A stretch of DNA of 64,000 nucleotides from Microvirga arvi (GCF_016892765.1 NZ_JAFEMD010000001.1:1-64000); one strand, 5' to 3'. Shown: positions 27,317 through 37,230, numbered from the stretch's first letter. The notes: a model not told the origin generated them from the sequence alone. Program-made: numbers and translations.

Positions 27317-27970
27317 TTAAGCCTTGCCCTTCAAGGCGCCATGGACGAGAGCGAGGACCCCGGCGCGCAGAAGCTCGTACTTGTCCGGCAGACCGGGGCC
27401 TTTAGGGAGCTGGCCTGCAGCATCCAGGGTGGCGATGCCATGGGAGAGAGCCCAGACCTCGATGGCGATGAACCGGGCGTCGACGGTCTGGAAGCCTTCC
27501 GGGAAGGTATCGGCGAGAGCCTTGACCAGGAAATCGAAGGCGTTGCCGGAGGGCTTGCCCCCGCTTTCCACAGCCTTGGCCCAGAATGGTGCACAGGCCT
27601 CGCCCTCAGCAGGCTTGGCCGAGAACATGGCGGTATAGAAGCCGGGCTCCTGCTCCGCGAAGGCGAGATAGGCCTCGCCCATGCGGGTGAAGCGCTCCAG
27701 CGCCGTGCCCTCGCTTTGCAGCGCCCTGCCGAGCCGTTTGGCCAGTTCGTCGTAGCCGCGAAAGGCCACCTCCGCCACTAGCGCATCGCGGCCCCGGAAA
27801 TGGCGGTAGAGCGCCGCCGGGGTCACGCCCACGAGCTTGGCCGCATCGGCGAGGGTGAACCCACCGATTCCCCGCTCGGCAATGAAGCGCTGCGCCGCTT
27901 CGATCAGCGCCTCCTTCAGATTGCCGTGGTGGTAGCCCTGCCGGTCGAACGGGCCGCGCCAATGCCGCAT
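27317..27970 (-). CDS. TetR-family transcriptional regulator
   Basis: 217 residues. The N-terminal helix-turn-helix (about residues 15-60; FTLADAAKLVGVTPAALYRH) is canonical, and the C-terminal ligand domain resembles the WHG/TetR_C_33 type. It lies 92 bp upstream of DUF2852 on the same strand and is divergent from hemW. The ligand is unknown. Confidence 0.9.
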   Translation of the reverse strand: MRHWRGPFDRQGYHHGNLKEALIEAAQRFIAERGIGGFTLADAAKLVGVTPAALYRHFRGRDALVAEVAFRGYDELAKRLGRALQSEGTALERFTRMGEAYLAFAEQEPGFYTAMFSAKPAEGEACAPFWAKAVESGGKPSGNAFDFLVKALADTFPEGFQTVDARFIAIEVWALSHGIATLDAAGQLPKGPGLPDKYELLRAGVLALVHGALKGKA

Positions 27971-28141
27971 GATGGGTTCCTGGTTCCTTGCCGATCATCC
28001 TAAGGCTCCGATGCTGCGGAAGCCAGAACGGAACGGCTCATAGAGTGAACAACATTGTGGGCGAAGAGGTTCAGAACGAACTTTTCGCGATGTGGCAAAG
28101 GTGCCGGTGACGTTTTGTGGAAGACCTGCCATATACGGCCC

Positions 28142-29302
28142 ATGATCGATCATCCGACGCGCGATGTGGGCTTTGGGGTCTATGTCCATTGGCCCTTCTG
28201 CGCCTCCAAATGCCCCTATTGCGACTTCAACAGCCATGTCCGCCACCAGCCGGTGGATCAGGAGCGGTTTCTCGCAGCCTTCCGCCGGGAGATCTCCCAC
28301 ACGGCGGCGCGCATTCCCGGCCGCACGGTCACGAGCGTGTTCTTCGGCGGCGGCACGCCCTCGCTCATGAAGCCTCAGACCGTGGGCGCGATCCTCGATG
28401 CCATCGGCGGCACCTGGGCCATCGATCCCAACGCCGAGGTGACGCTCGAGGCCAACCCCACCAGCGTCGAGGCGGAGCGCTTCCGCGGCTATCGTCATGC
28501 CGGCATCAACCGGGTGTCGCTCGGCGTGCAGGCACTGAACGACTCCGATCTCAAGCGCCTCGGGCGCATGCATTCCGTCGACGAAGCCTTGGGCGCAGTG
28601 AAGATCGCCGCCTCAATCTTCGACCGCTATTCTTTCGACCTCATCTATGCTCGGCCGGGCCAGACACCGAAGGATTGGGGCGCGGAGCTGGAGCAGGCGA
28701 TCTCCCATGCAGTGGAGCACCTGTCGCTCTACCAGCTCACGATCGAGCCAGGCACCTGGTTTCAGCGTCTCTACGATGCGGGCAAGATCACAGTGCCGGA
28801 CGAGGAGACGGGCCGGGCGCTCTACGACATCACCCAGGAAGTGTGCGAGAAGCACGGCCTTCCCGCCTACGAGATCTCGAACCACGCGCGGCCCGGCGCG
28901 GAATCGCAGCACAACCTGCTCTACTGGCGCTACGGCGAATATGCCGGCATCGGCCCCGGCGCCCATGGGCGTCTGGTGACAGGCAATGCGCGGCTCGCGA
29001 CCGCGACGGAGAAGCACCCCGAGACGTGGCTGGAGCTGGTCGAGCGCGAAGGCCATGGCGTGATCGACGAGGAGGTTCTCACCTCCGAGGCCGAAGGCGA
29101 CGAGTTCCTGCTCATGGGCCTGCGCCTCAAGGAGGGCGTCGATCCGCGCCGCTTCGAGGCGTTCACCGGCAAGACGCTCAATCAAAGGCGCGTGCGGAAC
29201 CTGGAAGAGGAAGGCCTGATCCAGGTGGACGGTTCGCGCCTCGCCGTGACGCCGAAAGGCTTTCCGGTGCTCAATGCGGTGATTGCGGAACTGGCGGCTT
29301 AA
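28142..29302 (+). CDS. hemW: haem chaperone HemW (radical SAM, HemN-like)
   Basis: 386 residues from the ATG at 28142. The iron-sulfur motif CASKCPYCDF (Cys-x3-Cys-x2-Cys with an adjacent Phe) and VFFGGGTPSLM for SAM binding are intact, and the C-terminal HemN_C domain is complete. The proteins once annotated as oxygen-independent coproporphyrinogen oxidases of this short type bind haem and deliver it; the extra N-terminal cysteine of true HemN is not evident. It is cytoplasmic. Confidence 0.94.
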   Translation: MIDHPTRDVGFGVYVHWPFCASKCPYCDFNSHVRHQPVDQERFLAAFRREISHTAARIPGRTVTSVFFGGGTPSLMKPQTVGAILDAIGGTWAIDPNAEVTLEANPTSVEAERFRGYRHAGINRVSLGVQALNDSDLKRLGRMHSVDEALGAVKIAASIFDRYSFDLIYARPGQTPKDWGAELEQAISHAVEHLSLYQLTIEPGTWFQRLYDAGKITVPDEETGRALYDITQEVCEKHGLPAYEISNHARPGAESQHNLLYWRYGEYAGIGPGAHGRLVTGNARLATATEKHPETWLELVEREGHGVIDEEVLTSEAEGDEFLLMGLRLKEGVDPRRFEAFTGKTLNQRRVRNLEEEGLIQVDGSRLAVTPKGFPVLNAVIAELAA

Positions 29303-29312
29303 AACACACGCT

Positions 29313-29530
29313 GTCATCCCGGACGGCGAAGCCGATCCGGGATCGCGACGAGGGTGGCTCCCTTCACCTCTCCCAATGGGAGAGGTCGCGCCGTAGGCGC
29401 GGGTGAGGGATGCGCCTTTCCGGATAAACCTGTAACCCCTCACCCCAACCCTCTCCCTCAGGGAGAGGGAGAACCCGAGCCATATCCTGCACGCGATCCC
29501 GGATCGTCGCTGCACTTCGTCCGGGATGAC
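29313..29530. repeat. nested palindromic repeat, GTCATCCCGGA type
   Basis: Outer arms GTCATCCCGGA (29313) and TCCGGGATGAC (29520-29530) enclose a second inverted structure built from CACCTCTCCC and CCCTCACCCC arms. One element therefore appears to have been inserted into another. It fills nearly all of the space between hemW and gshB. Confidence 0.7.
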
Positions 29531-29537
29531 GCCTCGG

Positions 29538-30482
29538 TTACCGCCTCACCTTGCCCTCGATCACATCCCACACCGTCACCGCGAGATCCGGTCCGCCGAG
29601 GCGCTTGATGGCGCGGATGCCCGTAGGGGCCGTCACGTTGATCTCGGTGAGGTTGCCGTCAATCACGTCGATGCCGACGAGGACGAGGCCCATGCGCTTG
29701 AGATCCGGGCCGATGGTCTCGCAAATCTCGCGTTCGCGGGGCGTGAGGTCGGTTGGCTTCGCAGCCCCGCCGCGCACCATGTTGGAGCGGATGTCGTTGG
29801 CCGCGGGCACGCGGTTGATCGCGCCTGCCGCCTCGCCGTCGATGAGGATGATGCGCTTGTCGCCTTCCGTGATCTTGGGCAGGAAGCGCTGGATCACCCA
29901 GGGCTCGCGGAACAGGTTGGCGAAGAGGTCGTAGAGCGAACCGAAATTCGGATCCTCCCGCCCGACCTTGAACACGCTCGCGCCGCCGTGCCCGTAGAGC
30001 GGCTTCATCACCACGTCGCCGTGCTCGCGGCGGAACTCCTCGATCTCCTGCTTGTCGCGGGAGATCAGTGTCGGCGGCATCAGGTGGGGAAAATGGGTGA
30101 CGAAGATCTTTTCCGGCGCGTTGCGCACATGGGTCGGATCGTTGACCACGAGGGTCTTCGGATGGATGCGCTCCAGGAAATGGGTGGCGGTGATGTAGGC
30201 AAGGTCGAAGGGCGGATCCTGTCTCATCAGCACCGCATCGACCGTCGAGAGGTCGACACGTTCGGGTGTTCCCAAGGTGAAGTGGTCGCCCTCCACGTCG
30301 CGCGCCTCGATGGGCTCGGCCATGGCGATGACCGCACCGTCCCTCAGGGAGAGGCGGTCCGGCGTGTAGTGCAGGACCCGATGCCCCCGCCGCTGGGCCT
30401 CGAGCAGCAGCGCAAAGCCCGTATCGCCTGCGATCTTGATGCTGCGGATGTGATCCATCTGGAACGCAACAGTGAGGGTCAT
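29538..30482 (-). CDS. gshB: glutathione synthetase
   Basis: 314 residues, the bacterial GshB length. The N-terminal domain ([20 protein letters not shown]) and the ATP-grasp part are present: [14 protein letters not shown] binds ATP, and [11 protein letters not shown] near the end supplies Mg ligands. It joins gamma-Glu-Cys and Gly in the second step of glutathione synthesis. It is convergent with hemW, separated by repeats. Confidence 0.96.
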   Translation of the reverse strand: MTLTVAFQMDHIRSIKIAGDTGFALLLEAQRRGHRVLHYTPDRLSLRDGAVIAMAEPIEARDVEGDHFTLGTPERVDLSTVDAVLMRQDPPFDLAYITATHFLERIHPKTLVVNDPTHVRNAPEKIFVTHFPHLMPPTLISRDKQEIEEFRREHGDVVMKPLYGHGGASVFKVGREDPNFGSLYDLFANLFREPWVIQRFLPKITEGDKRIILIDGEAAGAINRVPAANDIRSNMVRGGAAKPTDLTPREREICETIGPDLKRMGLVLVGIDVIDGNLTEINVTAPTGIRAIKRLGGPDLAVTVWDVIEGKVRR

Positions 30483-30644
30483 GCGTCAAGCCTCCTTGGA
30501 AGCAGGGTTATTGGGCCTAAAATGCGGGATGGCAACTCTTCATCGCGGGGCCGGTGAACGAAAACGGGAGAGGCGGGTTATCCGACAGCCCGGCTTCGGC
30601 CTCGGCCCTTGCAGATCCCCTCAAGCTTTTCCATGTAATCGAGT

Positions 30645-31526
30645 ATGCCCCGCCGCGCCCTTTTGATCGTCAATGCCAAGAGCCGCAGCGGCGCCGCCCA
30701 GCGCGATATCGCCGTCGAGCGGCTGAAGGATCACGGCATCGAGCCCGTGCATGTGGATTGCGGCCGCCGGGAGGACCTGTCGCCGCTCATCGTTCAGCAC
30801 GCGAAAGATGTGGATTGCGCCGTCGTCGGCGGAGGAGACGGCACGCTCAACGCGGCAGCCTTCGGCGTCATCGAGACCGGGCTGCCGCTCGGCATCCTGC
30901 CGCTCGGCACGGCCAACGATCTCGCGCGGACCCTCGACATCCCTTCCGATCTCGACAGCGCCGCCCAGATCATTGCCGATGGCCATACCCGCAAGATCGA
31001 TCTCGGCATCGTCAATGGCGAGCCGTTCTTCAACGTCGCGAGCCTCGGGCTCTCGGCGGAACTGGCGCAGAAGCTGACGCGGGACATCAAGCGCCGCTGG
31101 GGGCGCCTCGGCTACGCCATGGTGGCCCTGAATGTTCTGATGCACGCGAAACCCTTCCGGGCGACGATCTACAGCGAGAACGAGACGGTGCGCGTGCGCA
31201 CGCTGCAGATCGCCGTCGGCAACGGCCGCTTCTACGGGGGCGGCAATGCGGTCGAGCAGGACGCTGCCATCGACGACCGCCATCTCGATCTCTACAGCCT
31301 GGAATTGGAGCGGGCCTGGAAGCTCGCTCTCATGGCGCGCTCCTTCCGGCATGGCCGGCACGGTGCCTGGAACGAGGTGCGGGCGGTGCGGGCTAAGGAG
31401 TTCGACATCCGCACCCGCAAGCCGAGGCCCATCAATGCGGATGGCGAGATCGTGACCCAGACGCCGGCTCACTTCTCCATCAGGCCCGCAGCCGTGACCG
31501 TGCTGGCACCCAAGACGGAAGATTAA
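30645..31526 (+). CDS. YegS/diacylglycerol-kinase-family lipid kinase
   Basis: 293 residues. The DAGK catalytic signature GGGDGTLNAAAF lies near residue 63, followed by LGTANDLARTL. The C-terminal beta-sandwich (NVASLGLSAEL, then GNGRFYGGG) is complete. It phosphorylates a lipid or sphingoid substrate at the membrane; the exact substrate is not set by sequence. It is convergent with the DUF1127 gene and overlaps it by 4 bp. Confidence 0.9.
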   Translation: MPRRALLIVNAKSRSGAAQRDIAVERLKDHGIEPVHVDCGRREDLSPLIVQHAKDVDCAVVGGGDGTLNAAAFGVIETGLPLGILPLGTANDLARTLDIPSDLDSAAQIIADGHTRKIDLGIVNGEPFFNVASLGLSAELAQKLTRDIKRRWGRLGYAMVALNVLMHAKPFRATIYSENETVRVRTLQIAVGNGRFYGGGNAVEQDAAIDDRHLDLYSLELERAWKLALMARSFRHGRHGAWNEVRAVRAKEFDIRTRKPRPINADGEIVTQTPAHFSIRPAAVTVLAPKTED

Positions 31527-31732
31527 TGCCGGCCGCACCGGATGGTGTCTTCCATGTTCCCCGGGGTGAGGCCGATATCGTGCAGCATCGCATCGTCGAG
31601 GGAATTGACCTCGCGCCGGGCGCGCCGGATCTCGATTTCCCGCCTGAGCGATGCGAAGAGGCTCCTGATGAATGAGGGCTTCGCGGCCGTCTGCTCGAAG
31701 GTCCAATCGCAGGTGGTGGAACGGGCTGTCAT
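31523..31732 (-). CDS. DUF1127 small protein
   Basis: 69 residues. The C-terminal motif (NSLDDAMLHDIGLTPGNMED) is the YjiS-like DUF1127 domain, an Arg-rich helix followed by DIGL. Members in Rhizobiales have been linked to phosphate, carbon and RNA-related regulation. TTGAGGAGAC is its ribosome site. Its 3' end overlaps the lipid kinase gene. Confidence 0.88.
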   Translation of the reverse strand: MTARSTTCDWTFEQTAAKPSFIRSLFASLRREIEIRRARREVNSLDDAMLHDIGLTPGNMEDTIRCGRH

Positions 31733-31806
31733 GGCTGTCTCCTCAAGTTCGATGAGACAATGATGCGCCGACCTCTTGCATAAATAAAACGAATGTTCAT
31801 TATATC

Positions 31807-31823
31807 AAGAATAACGAATTCTT
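31807..31823. promoter_or_regulatory. operator candidate between DUF1127 and LysR genes
   Basis: AAGAAT and ATTCTT inverted arms with a 5-bp spacer in a strongly AT-rich patch, 14 bp before the LysR start. It is placed to allow autoregulation. Confidence 0.4.
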
Positions 31824-31836
31824 ATTGAGGTCGGCC

Positions 31837-32709
31837 ATGGCCCGGAATCTCGATGTCAGCCTGCTCAGGGCGTTTGTGGCGGTGGTGGATGCAGGCGGCA
31901 TGACGGCCGCGACAGGCGTCCTCAACCTGACTCAAGCGGCGGTAAGCCAGCAGATCAAGCGGCTCGAGGAGACGCTCGGCGAGGAGCTCGTCACCCGCGA
32001 CCGGCGCGGCATCCGGCTCACGGCTGCGGGCGAGCGCCTGTTCGGACGGGCGAAGCGGCTCTTGGCCCTCAACGACGAGATCTGGACCGAGATGACCACC
32101 CCGGAATTCGAGGGCGAGGTAAGGCTCGGCATCCCGAGCGACATCATCACCACCTATCTGCCGACCTTCCTGAAGGACTTCGCACGGCTTTACCCACGCG
32201 TGCAGATCTCGCTCAACAGCGGCTCCAGCGCGTCGTTGCGCGCGAAGCTCTACGACGGCAAGGTCGATGTGGTTCTTGCCACCGAGATGAATTGCGACTC
32301 CGATGGCGAGAACCTCGTCATGGACCGCCTCGTCTGGGTCGGAGCGCGCGGCGGCGATGCGGCGCGGCAGCGCCCTCTGCCGGTTTCCATCGGCTGCTCC
32401 GACTGCGCCTTCCGCGCCCCGATTCGCGAGGTGCTGCAGAGAGCCGCCATTGAGTGGCGCTCGGTCTCGGAAGTGACGAACACCTCGGCGCAGGTGGCGA
32501 CGGTGGCGGCCGACATTGCCGTGATGGCCTGGATGGCATCGACCGTTCCGAACGGATTGGAAGTGCTCGGGCCTGAATCCGGCCTGCCGCCGCTGCCGCC
32601 CTTCATGGTCAACCTCTACCTGCCGCGCGACGGCGGCAATCATGTCGTGCAGGAGCTGGCGCGGCATATCCGCGAGGCGGTGGCGGATCGGCATCGGCTG
32701 GCGGCTTAG
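31837..32709 (+). CDS. LysR-family transcriptional regulator
   Basis: 290 residues from the ATG at 31837, which follows TTGAGGTC at good spacing; an upstream TTG at 31825 is less likely. The recognition helix lies in TGVLNLTQAAVSQQIKRLEE, and the effector domain is complete. An unusual CSDCAF pair of cysteines in the effector domain could sense redox state or metal; that is speculation. It is divergent from DUF1127, and its target is unknown. Confidence 0.88.
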   Translation: MARNLDVSLLRAFVAVVDAGGMTAATGVLNLTQAAVSQQIKRLEETLGEELVTRDRRGIRLTAAGERLFGRAKRLLALNDEIWTEMTTPEFEGEVRLGIPSDIITTYLPTFLKDFARLYPRVQISLNSGSSASLRAKLYDGKVDVVLATEMNCDSDGENLVMDRLVWVGARGGDAARQRPLPVSIGCSDCAFRAPIREVLQRAAIEWRSVSEVTNTSAQVATVAADIAVMAWMASTVPNGLEVLGPESGLPPLPPFMVNLYLPRDGGNHVVQELARHIREAVADRHRLAA

Positions 32710-32726
32710 ATCGCATCACACCTTAG

Positions 32727-32815
32727 CGTCATGCCCGGGCTTGTCCCGGGCATCCACGTCTTCATGCTGTGGTGGTTTAAAGACGTGGATGGCCGCAACA
32801 AGTGCGGCCATGACG
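32727..32815. repeat. CGTCATG palindromic element
   Basis: An uninterrupted 89-bp copy with the ends CGTCATG and CATGACG, the sub-arms GCCCGGGC and GGCCGCA, and the central GACGTGGATGGCC. It separates the LysR gene from yraN. Confidence 0.8.
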
Positions 32816-32829
32816 GGAAACTTTGCCTC

Positions 32830-33273
32830 TCACCGTATCTCCAGCTCGAACGCGCTCACGATATGCCGCGGCCATCGCTTCGGCGCGATAAACACCGCAT
32901 CCGCACGCCATATCTTATCCGCCGCCCAATCGTTGCGCGTGAGCCAGGTGCGCACGGCCCGCGAGAAGCGCTGGCGCTTGCGAGCGGTGATCGCGGATAA
33001 TGCATCGTCCATGAGCCCGCGCGCCTTCACCTCCACAAACGCGATGGTGTCGCCGCGTACAACGATCAGATCGATCTCGCCGCCCGATGCCGCATAGCGG
33101 CGCGAGAGCGGGCGATAGCCTTTCATCACGAGAAACAGCAGCGCGATCCATTCCGCCCGATGGCCGCGCAGGAAGGTCGCTTCGCGGCGTGCTAATGATT
33201 TTTCGTCCTGTCGCATTTCCTTGCGCAAAACCGCATACACTTTTGCGGGGAAATGCTTGAAGGCGCTCTTCAT
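32830..33273 (-). CDS. YraN/UPF0102 nuclease-fold protein
   Basis: 147 residues. The endonuclease-like core is recognisable: [22 protein letters not shown] gives the E-x-K type active site. The family is thought to act in DNA or RNA processing, but its function is not established. The start overlaps the rsmI stop by 4 bp, an association conserved in many bacteria. The N-terminal 25 residues before [12 protein letters not shown] are longer than usual. Confidence 0.9.
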   Translation of the reverse strand: MKSAFKHFPAKVYAVLRKEMRQDEKSLARREATFLRGHRAEWIALLFLVMKGYRPLSRRYAASGGEIDLIVVRGDTIAFVEVKARGLMDDALSAITARKRQRFSRAVRTWLTRNDWAADKIWRADAVFIAPKRWPRHIVSAFELEIR

Positions 33274-34208
33274 TCGCCCTTCTTCGCTAACGTCAGCGCG
33301 CGTGCATAGACCTCGCGCTTGGGCATATCGAGTTCCGCCGCCACCAGCGCTGCGGCATCCTTGATCGAGTGGTTCTTCAGCGCCGCTTCCAGCCTGCCGT
33401 CGAGCGCCGCATCGGCTTCCGCCGCGTGCATCGCTTTCGTGGCTTCGCCGATCAGTACCACGATCTCGCCCTTGGGCGGTCCTTCCTCGGCGAATTGCCT
33501 GGCGAGCTCGGGCAGGGTGCCGCGCCGGATCGTCTCGAACAGCTTGGTCAGCTCCCGCGCCACCACGGCCTGCCGCTCGCCCAGCACCTCGGCGGCATCT
33601 GCCAGCATCTCGGGCAGACGGTGCGGACCCTCGAAGAGCATGAGAGTGCCGGGAATGGTGCCGATCTCGGCAAGCCTTGTACGGCGCGCGGCGCTTTTGG
33701 GCGGCAGAAAACCCTCGAAGAAGAAACGGTCCGTCGGCAGGCCCGACGCCACGAGGGCGGTGAGAACGGCGGAGGGGCCGGGGATCGGGGTCACCGGCAA
33801 CCCTTCCTCGATCGCCGCCTGAACGAGCTTGTAGCCGGGGTCCGACACCAGCGGCGTACCGGCATCGGAGACCAAGGCGAGGGCCTGTCCCTCCCTGACC
33901 CGATGAACCATGCGCTCGCGCACGGCATCGTTGGAATGCTCGTGATAGGCGACCAGCGGCGTGGTGATGCCGTAATGGGCGAGCAGCGTCTTCGTCACCC
34001 GCGTGTCCTCGGCCAGGATCGCGTCCGCAGCGGCCAGCACGCTGAGCGCGCGGAATGATACGTCCTGCAGGTTTCCGATAGGGGTCGCGACCACGTACAG
34101 GCCGGGCGACAGGGGCTTGGCCTCGGCGGCAAGGCCGAAGGCGGTGAAGGTGGCGGCCCGCTCGTTGGGCTCGCGGCGTCTGGTGCGGTTGTCGATTCTC
34201 TGGGTCAT
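33270..34208 (-). CDS. rsmI: 16S rRNA (cytidine1402-2'-O)-methyltransferase RsmI
   Basis: 312 residues. The SAM-binding signatures [12 protein letters not shown] and [14 protein letters not shown] and the [19 protein letters not shown] block are typical of the tetrapyrrole-methylase fold of RsmI. It methylates C1402 in the decoding centre. It is coupled to yraN and divergent from the LpoA-like gene. Confidence 0.95.
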   Translation of the reverse strand: MTQRIDNRTRRREPNERAATFTAFGLAAEAKPLSPGLYVVATPIGNLQDVSFRALSVLAAADAILAEDTRVTKTLLAHYGITTPLVAYHEHSNDAVRERMVHRVREGQALALVSDAGTPLVSDPGYKLVQAAIEEGLPVTPIPGPSAVLTALVASGLPTDRFFFEGFLPPKSAARRTRLAEIGTIPGTLMLFEGPHRLPEMLADAAEVLGERQAVVARELTKLFETIRRGTLPELARQFAEEGPPKGEIVVLIGEATKAMHAAEADAALDGRLEAALKNHSIKDAAALVAAELDMPKREVYARALTLAKKGE

Positions 34209-34346
34209 GAGATGGTCACTCTCGCATGAAGGGACACCTTCATGAAAGCCGGGTCGTCAAGCCTGAATCATGCATTGGAAACAATGTTTACTTTTTGCTG
34301 GCACGCTTCTCTTGGTGGCAAAAGCTGTTTCCCAAGGGGGGTGGAG

Positions 34347-35627
34347 ATGGCACGCGTGTCGTTTCATAAGGCCTGCGGCTTTTCGAGCCGAACGGCTCTG
34401 CTCGTTCTTGTGGCCGGATCGCTGGTCCTGTCCGGATGCGTCGGCTCGGGCAGCCTGACGCCGCCGCGCAAGGTCGCCCGGCCACAGCCCGCTGCCGCTG
34501 AACCGGCCTATGCGGCCGGGGTTATGCCGCCGAGCGCTCCGATGCCGGATCCCGTGCCCCGGCAACCGGGCGGTACGATTCTCGGGACCGGCCCCGTCAA
34601 GGTCGCCCTGGTCCTGCCCATGAGCGCTGCGGGGCAGGGGGCGGTGGTGGCGCAGAGCATGCATAACGCCGCCGAAATGGCCCTCGGCGAATTCCAGGGC
34701 TCGGACATCACCCTGCTTGTGAAGGATGACCGTGGCACTCCCGAGGGAGCTCAGGCCGCCGCGCAGCAGGCGCTTGCGGAGGGGGCCGAACTCATCATCG
34801 GCCCGCTCTTCGCAGGCTCCGTGCAAGCTGCGGGGCAGGTGGCGCGCGAGCGGGGCAAATCCGTCATCGGCTTCTCGTCCGATGCGAGCGTCGCCACCCG
34901 CGGCGTCTATCTCCTGAGCTTCCTCGTGCAGGAGGAGGTCGACCGCATCGTCGCCTTCGCCGCTGCCCAAGGCCGTCGCTCCCTTGCGGCCATGATCCCG
35001 GAGACCGCCTATGGCCGCGTGGCCGAAGCGCGGCTGCAGCAGGCCGCTGCCCGGCAAGGCATCCGCATCGCCGCTCTCGAGTATTATCCGGCCGGACAGC
35101 CGCAGGTGGCCGTGCAGCGCCTGTCCCGGGTGATCGGCGGCCCCGCGCCCCAGGCCGATGCGCTGTTCATCCCCGACAACGGCGACGGCCTTCCCGCCGT
35201 CGCCCAGGCGCTGCAGATGGCGGGCTTCGACCCCATGCGGGTCAAGCCGCTCGGCACCGGCGTGTGGAACGAACCGCGCGTGCTCGCCCTTCCGGCCCTG
35301 CAGGGCGGCTGGTTCGCGGCGCCCGACAACCGCGGCTTCGAGGCCTTCGCCGAGCGCTACCGCGCGCGCTTCAACACCGATCCGATCCGGCTTGCGACCC
35401 TGTCCTACGATGCGGTGACCCTCGCGGCGGCGCTGGCGCGGATGCAGGGCGCGCAGGGCTTCAATGACGGGATGCTCACCAACCCGGCGGGCTTCGCCGG
35501 GGCCGACGGCGTGTTCCGCTTCAACCCCGACGGCACCAACGCCCGCGCCCTGACCGTGCAGGAGATCCGGGGCGGTGCCACTGTCGCGATCAGCGGCGCA
35601 CCGCGAACATTGGTGGCTGGGAACTGA
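34347..35627 (+). CDS. LpoA/LppC-like penicillin-binding protein activator lipoprotein
   Basis: 426 residues from the ATG at 34347, preceded by GGGGGTGGAG. The signal peptide ends with the lipobox LSGC, so the protein is lipidated. A Pro-rich linker leads into a periplasmic-binding type-I fold (VKVALVLPMSAAGQG, then ELIIGPLFAGSVQAAG), the C-terminal half of LpoA-like activators. The TPR half of E. coli LpoA is absent. It probably reaches from a membrane to activate class A PBPs. It is divergent from rsmI, as in many Proteobacteria. Confidence 0.85.
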   Translation: MARVSFHKACGFSSRTALLVLVAGSLVLSGCVGSGSLTPPRKVARPQPAAAEPAYAAGVMPPSAPMPDPVPRQPGGTILGTGPVKVALVLPMSAAGQGAVVAQSMHNAAEMALGEFQGSDITLLVKDDRGTPEGAQAAAQQALAEGAELIIGPLFAGSVQAAGQVARERGKSVIGFSSDASVATRGVYLLSFLVQEEVDRIVAFAAAQGRRSLAAMIPETAYGRVAEARLQQAAARQGIRIAALEYYPAGQPQVAVQRLSRVIGGPAPQADALFIPDNGDGLPAVAQALQMAGFDPMRVKPLGTGVWNEPRVLALPALQGGWFAAPDNRGFEAFAERYRARFNTDPIRLATLSYDAVTLAAALARMQGAQGFNDGMLTNPAGFAGADGVFRFNPDGTNARALTVQEIRGGATVAISGAPRTLVAGN

Positions 35628-35709
35628 CACCATTCTGCTACTGCTGCCTTTAGCCGGATCACGACGAGAAAAGCCGTCCTCCGTCCCTCATCCTAAGGAG
35701 CGCGCTCTT

Positions 35710-35870
35710 CCCTCCCCCTTGCGGGGAGGGATGAAGGGTGGGGGGCGTAAAGTCAGTCCATCGTTCTCGATTCAGAAGACCCAACGACGATACAGCGCCT
35801 GACTGGATGAGGCCGTCACCCGGTCGGACCACCCCCACCCCTTACCCCTCCCCGCAAGGGGGAGGGGAGA
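35710..35870. repeat. GC-rich palindromic repeat (CCCTTGCGGGGAGGG type)
   Basis: Left arm CCCTCCCCCTTGCGGGGAGG and right arm CCCTCCCCGCAAGGGGGAGG are inverted, 115 bp apart. The left segment, including GGGGGCGTAAAGTCAG, recurs at 43008-43041. It fills the gap between the LpoA-like and OsmC genes. Confidence 0.7.
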
Positions 35871-35911
35871 TTGCCGGTCCGCCGCAATGAGGACGGTGCG
35901 AAGTAGCAATC

Positions 35912-36421
35912 CTACTTACGCGTCAGCGTCGCGCTCAGCTCAGGCTTGTTGTTGAGGCTTTGGAAGACGACGCAGTAACGCTCGGTGAGCTTGAGCAGCT
36001 GGTCGATCTTCTCCTGCGGCGCATCCGTGTCGACCTCGAAGGAGAGGCGAATGCTCCTGAAGCCCACGGGGGCGGTCTTGTCGACGCCGAGGGTGCCGCG
36101 GAAATCAAGGTCGCCTTCCGCCTTCACGGCACCGTGGCGCAGGTCGATCTCGAGCGCGGTCGCCACGGCCTTCAGCGTCACGCCCGCGCAGGCGACGAGC
36201 GCCTCGAGCAGCATGTCGCCGGAACACAGTTCCGCACCGGAGCCGCCTGAGGCCGGGTGAAGGCCCGCAACCGCGAGCGCACGGCCGGTCTCGACCTTGC
36301 ACGCGATGTGCTGGTCGTCGAGGGTGCCCTGAGCCTTCAAGGTGATGACGGCGGCGTTCGGGTCGCTGCGGTATTGATCCTTCAACGGCGCCTGGAGGGC
36401 GCGAAGGGCGGTCGCATCCAT
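35912..36421 (-). CDS. OsmC-family protein
   Basis: 169 residues. The two catalytic cysteines of the OsmC/Ohr fold are visible: SGAELCSGDMLLEALVACAG and ERYCVVF. Such proteins reduce organic peroxides or act on other sulfur chemistry. The start lies 20 bp after the ABC ATPase stop, making it the last gene of a sulfonate-type transport operon. A role in sulfur metabolism or in handling by-products of imported organosulfur compounds is inferred. Confidence 0.87.
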   Translation of the reverse strand: MDATALRALQAPLKDQYRSDPNAAVITLKAQGTLDDQHIACKVETGRALAVAGLHPASGGSGAELCSGDMLLEALVACAGVTLKAVATALEIDLRHGAVKAEGDLDFRGTLGVDKTAPVGFRSIRLSFEVDTDAPQEKIDQLLKLTERYCVVFQSLNNKPELSATLTRK

Positions 36422-36441
36422 GATGGTGTCCTTAAGGTGTG

Positions 36442-37230
36442 TTACCACCACAGCGCAGCGGCCTGACGGTCGCGTTCGCGCTGTGGCTGGGCTTGCGGAG
36501 CTTTGAGGGAATGGTCCAGGGCCGTCAAGACGCGGCGCACGGAGGTCTCGAAGGGAAGGCCCGTCCTGTCGCGCGGCCGCGAGAGCGTCAGGGGCAGCTC
36601 GTCGAAGATGCGGCCGGGCTTGGGCTGCATGACGACGGCGCGATCCGCGAGCGTCACCGCCTCCTGCACGTCGTGCGTGACGAGCACCACGGTCGGGCGC
36701 GTCTCCTCCCATAGGCCCAAGAGATGCTCGTGCAGGCTTGCGCGGGTGAAGGCGTCGAGCGCCGAGAACGGCTCGTCGAGGAGCAGCACTTTCGGGTTGG
36801 TCACGAAGGCGCGCGCGATCGACACGCGCTGCTGCTGCCCGCCCGAGAGATCGCGCGGCCAGCGGTCCGCGTGCTCGACGAGGCTGACCTTTTCGAGCGC
36901 ATGCGCGACGCGCGCCTTCTTCTGGGCGGCGCTCAACCCATCGAGACCGAAGGCGATGTTGTCGGAAACCGACAGCCAGGGCAGCAGGCGCGGCTCCTGG
37001 AACACGATGCCCACAGCCGGATGCGGCCCTGAAAGCACTTCGTCGTCGAGGCGGATCCGGCCGGCGCTTTCCCGGTCGAGGCCGGCGATGAGGCGCAGCA
37101 GCGTGGTCTTGCCGCAACCGGAGCCGCCGATCAGCGAGACGATCTCGCCCTCGTGCACGGTGAGATTTATGTCGGAGAGCGCCCGCGTGCCGTCGGCATA
37201 GGTTTTTGAGAGATGTTCGAGGCTCAGCAC
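36442..37230 (-). CDS. ssuB: ABC transporter ATPase, sulfonate/nitrate/taurine type
   Basis: 262 residues. Walker A GGSGCGKTT, Q-loop FQEPRLLPW, signature LSGGQQQR, Walker B VLLLDEP and the H-loop VTHD are intact. The SsuB/TauB subfamily is indicated by the short C-terminus and by the neighbouring permease and binding protein. It is separated from the permease by a 200-bp gap holding a palindromic element, which is unusual within an operon. Confidence 0.88.
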   Translation of the reverse strand: MLSLEHLSKTYADGTRALSDINLTVHEGEIVSLIGGSGCGKTTLLRLIAGLDRESAGRIRLDDEVLSGPHPAVGIVFQEPRLLPWLSVSDNIAFGLDGLSAAQKKARVAHALEKVSLVEHADRWPRDLSGGQQQRVSIARAFVTNPKVLLLDEPFSALDAFTRASLHEHLLGLWEETRPTVVLVTHDVQEAVTLADRAVVMQPKPGRIFDELPLTLSRPRDRTGLPFETSVRRVLTALDHSLKAPQAQPQRERDRQAAALWW

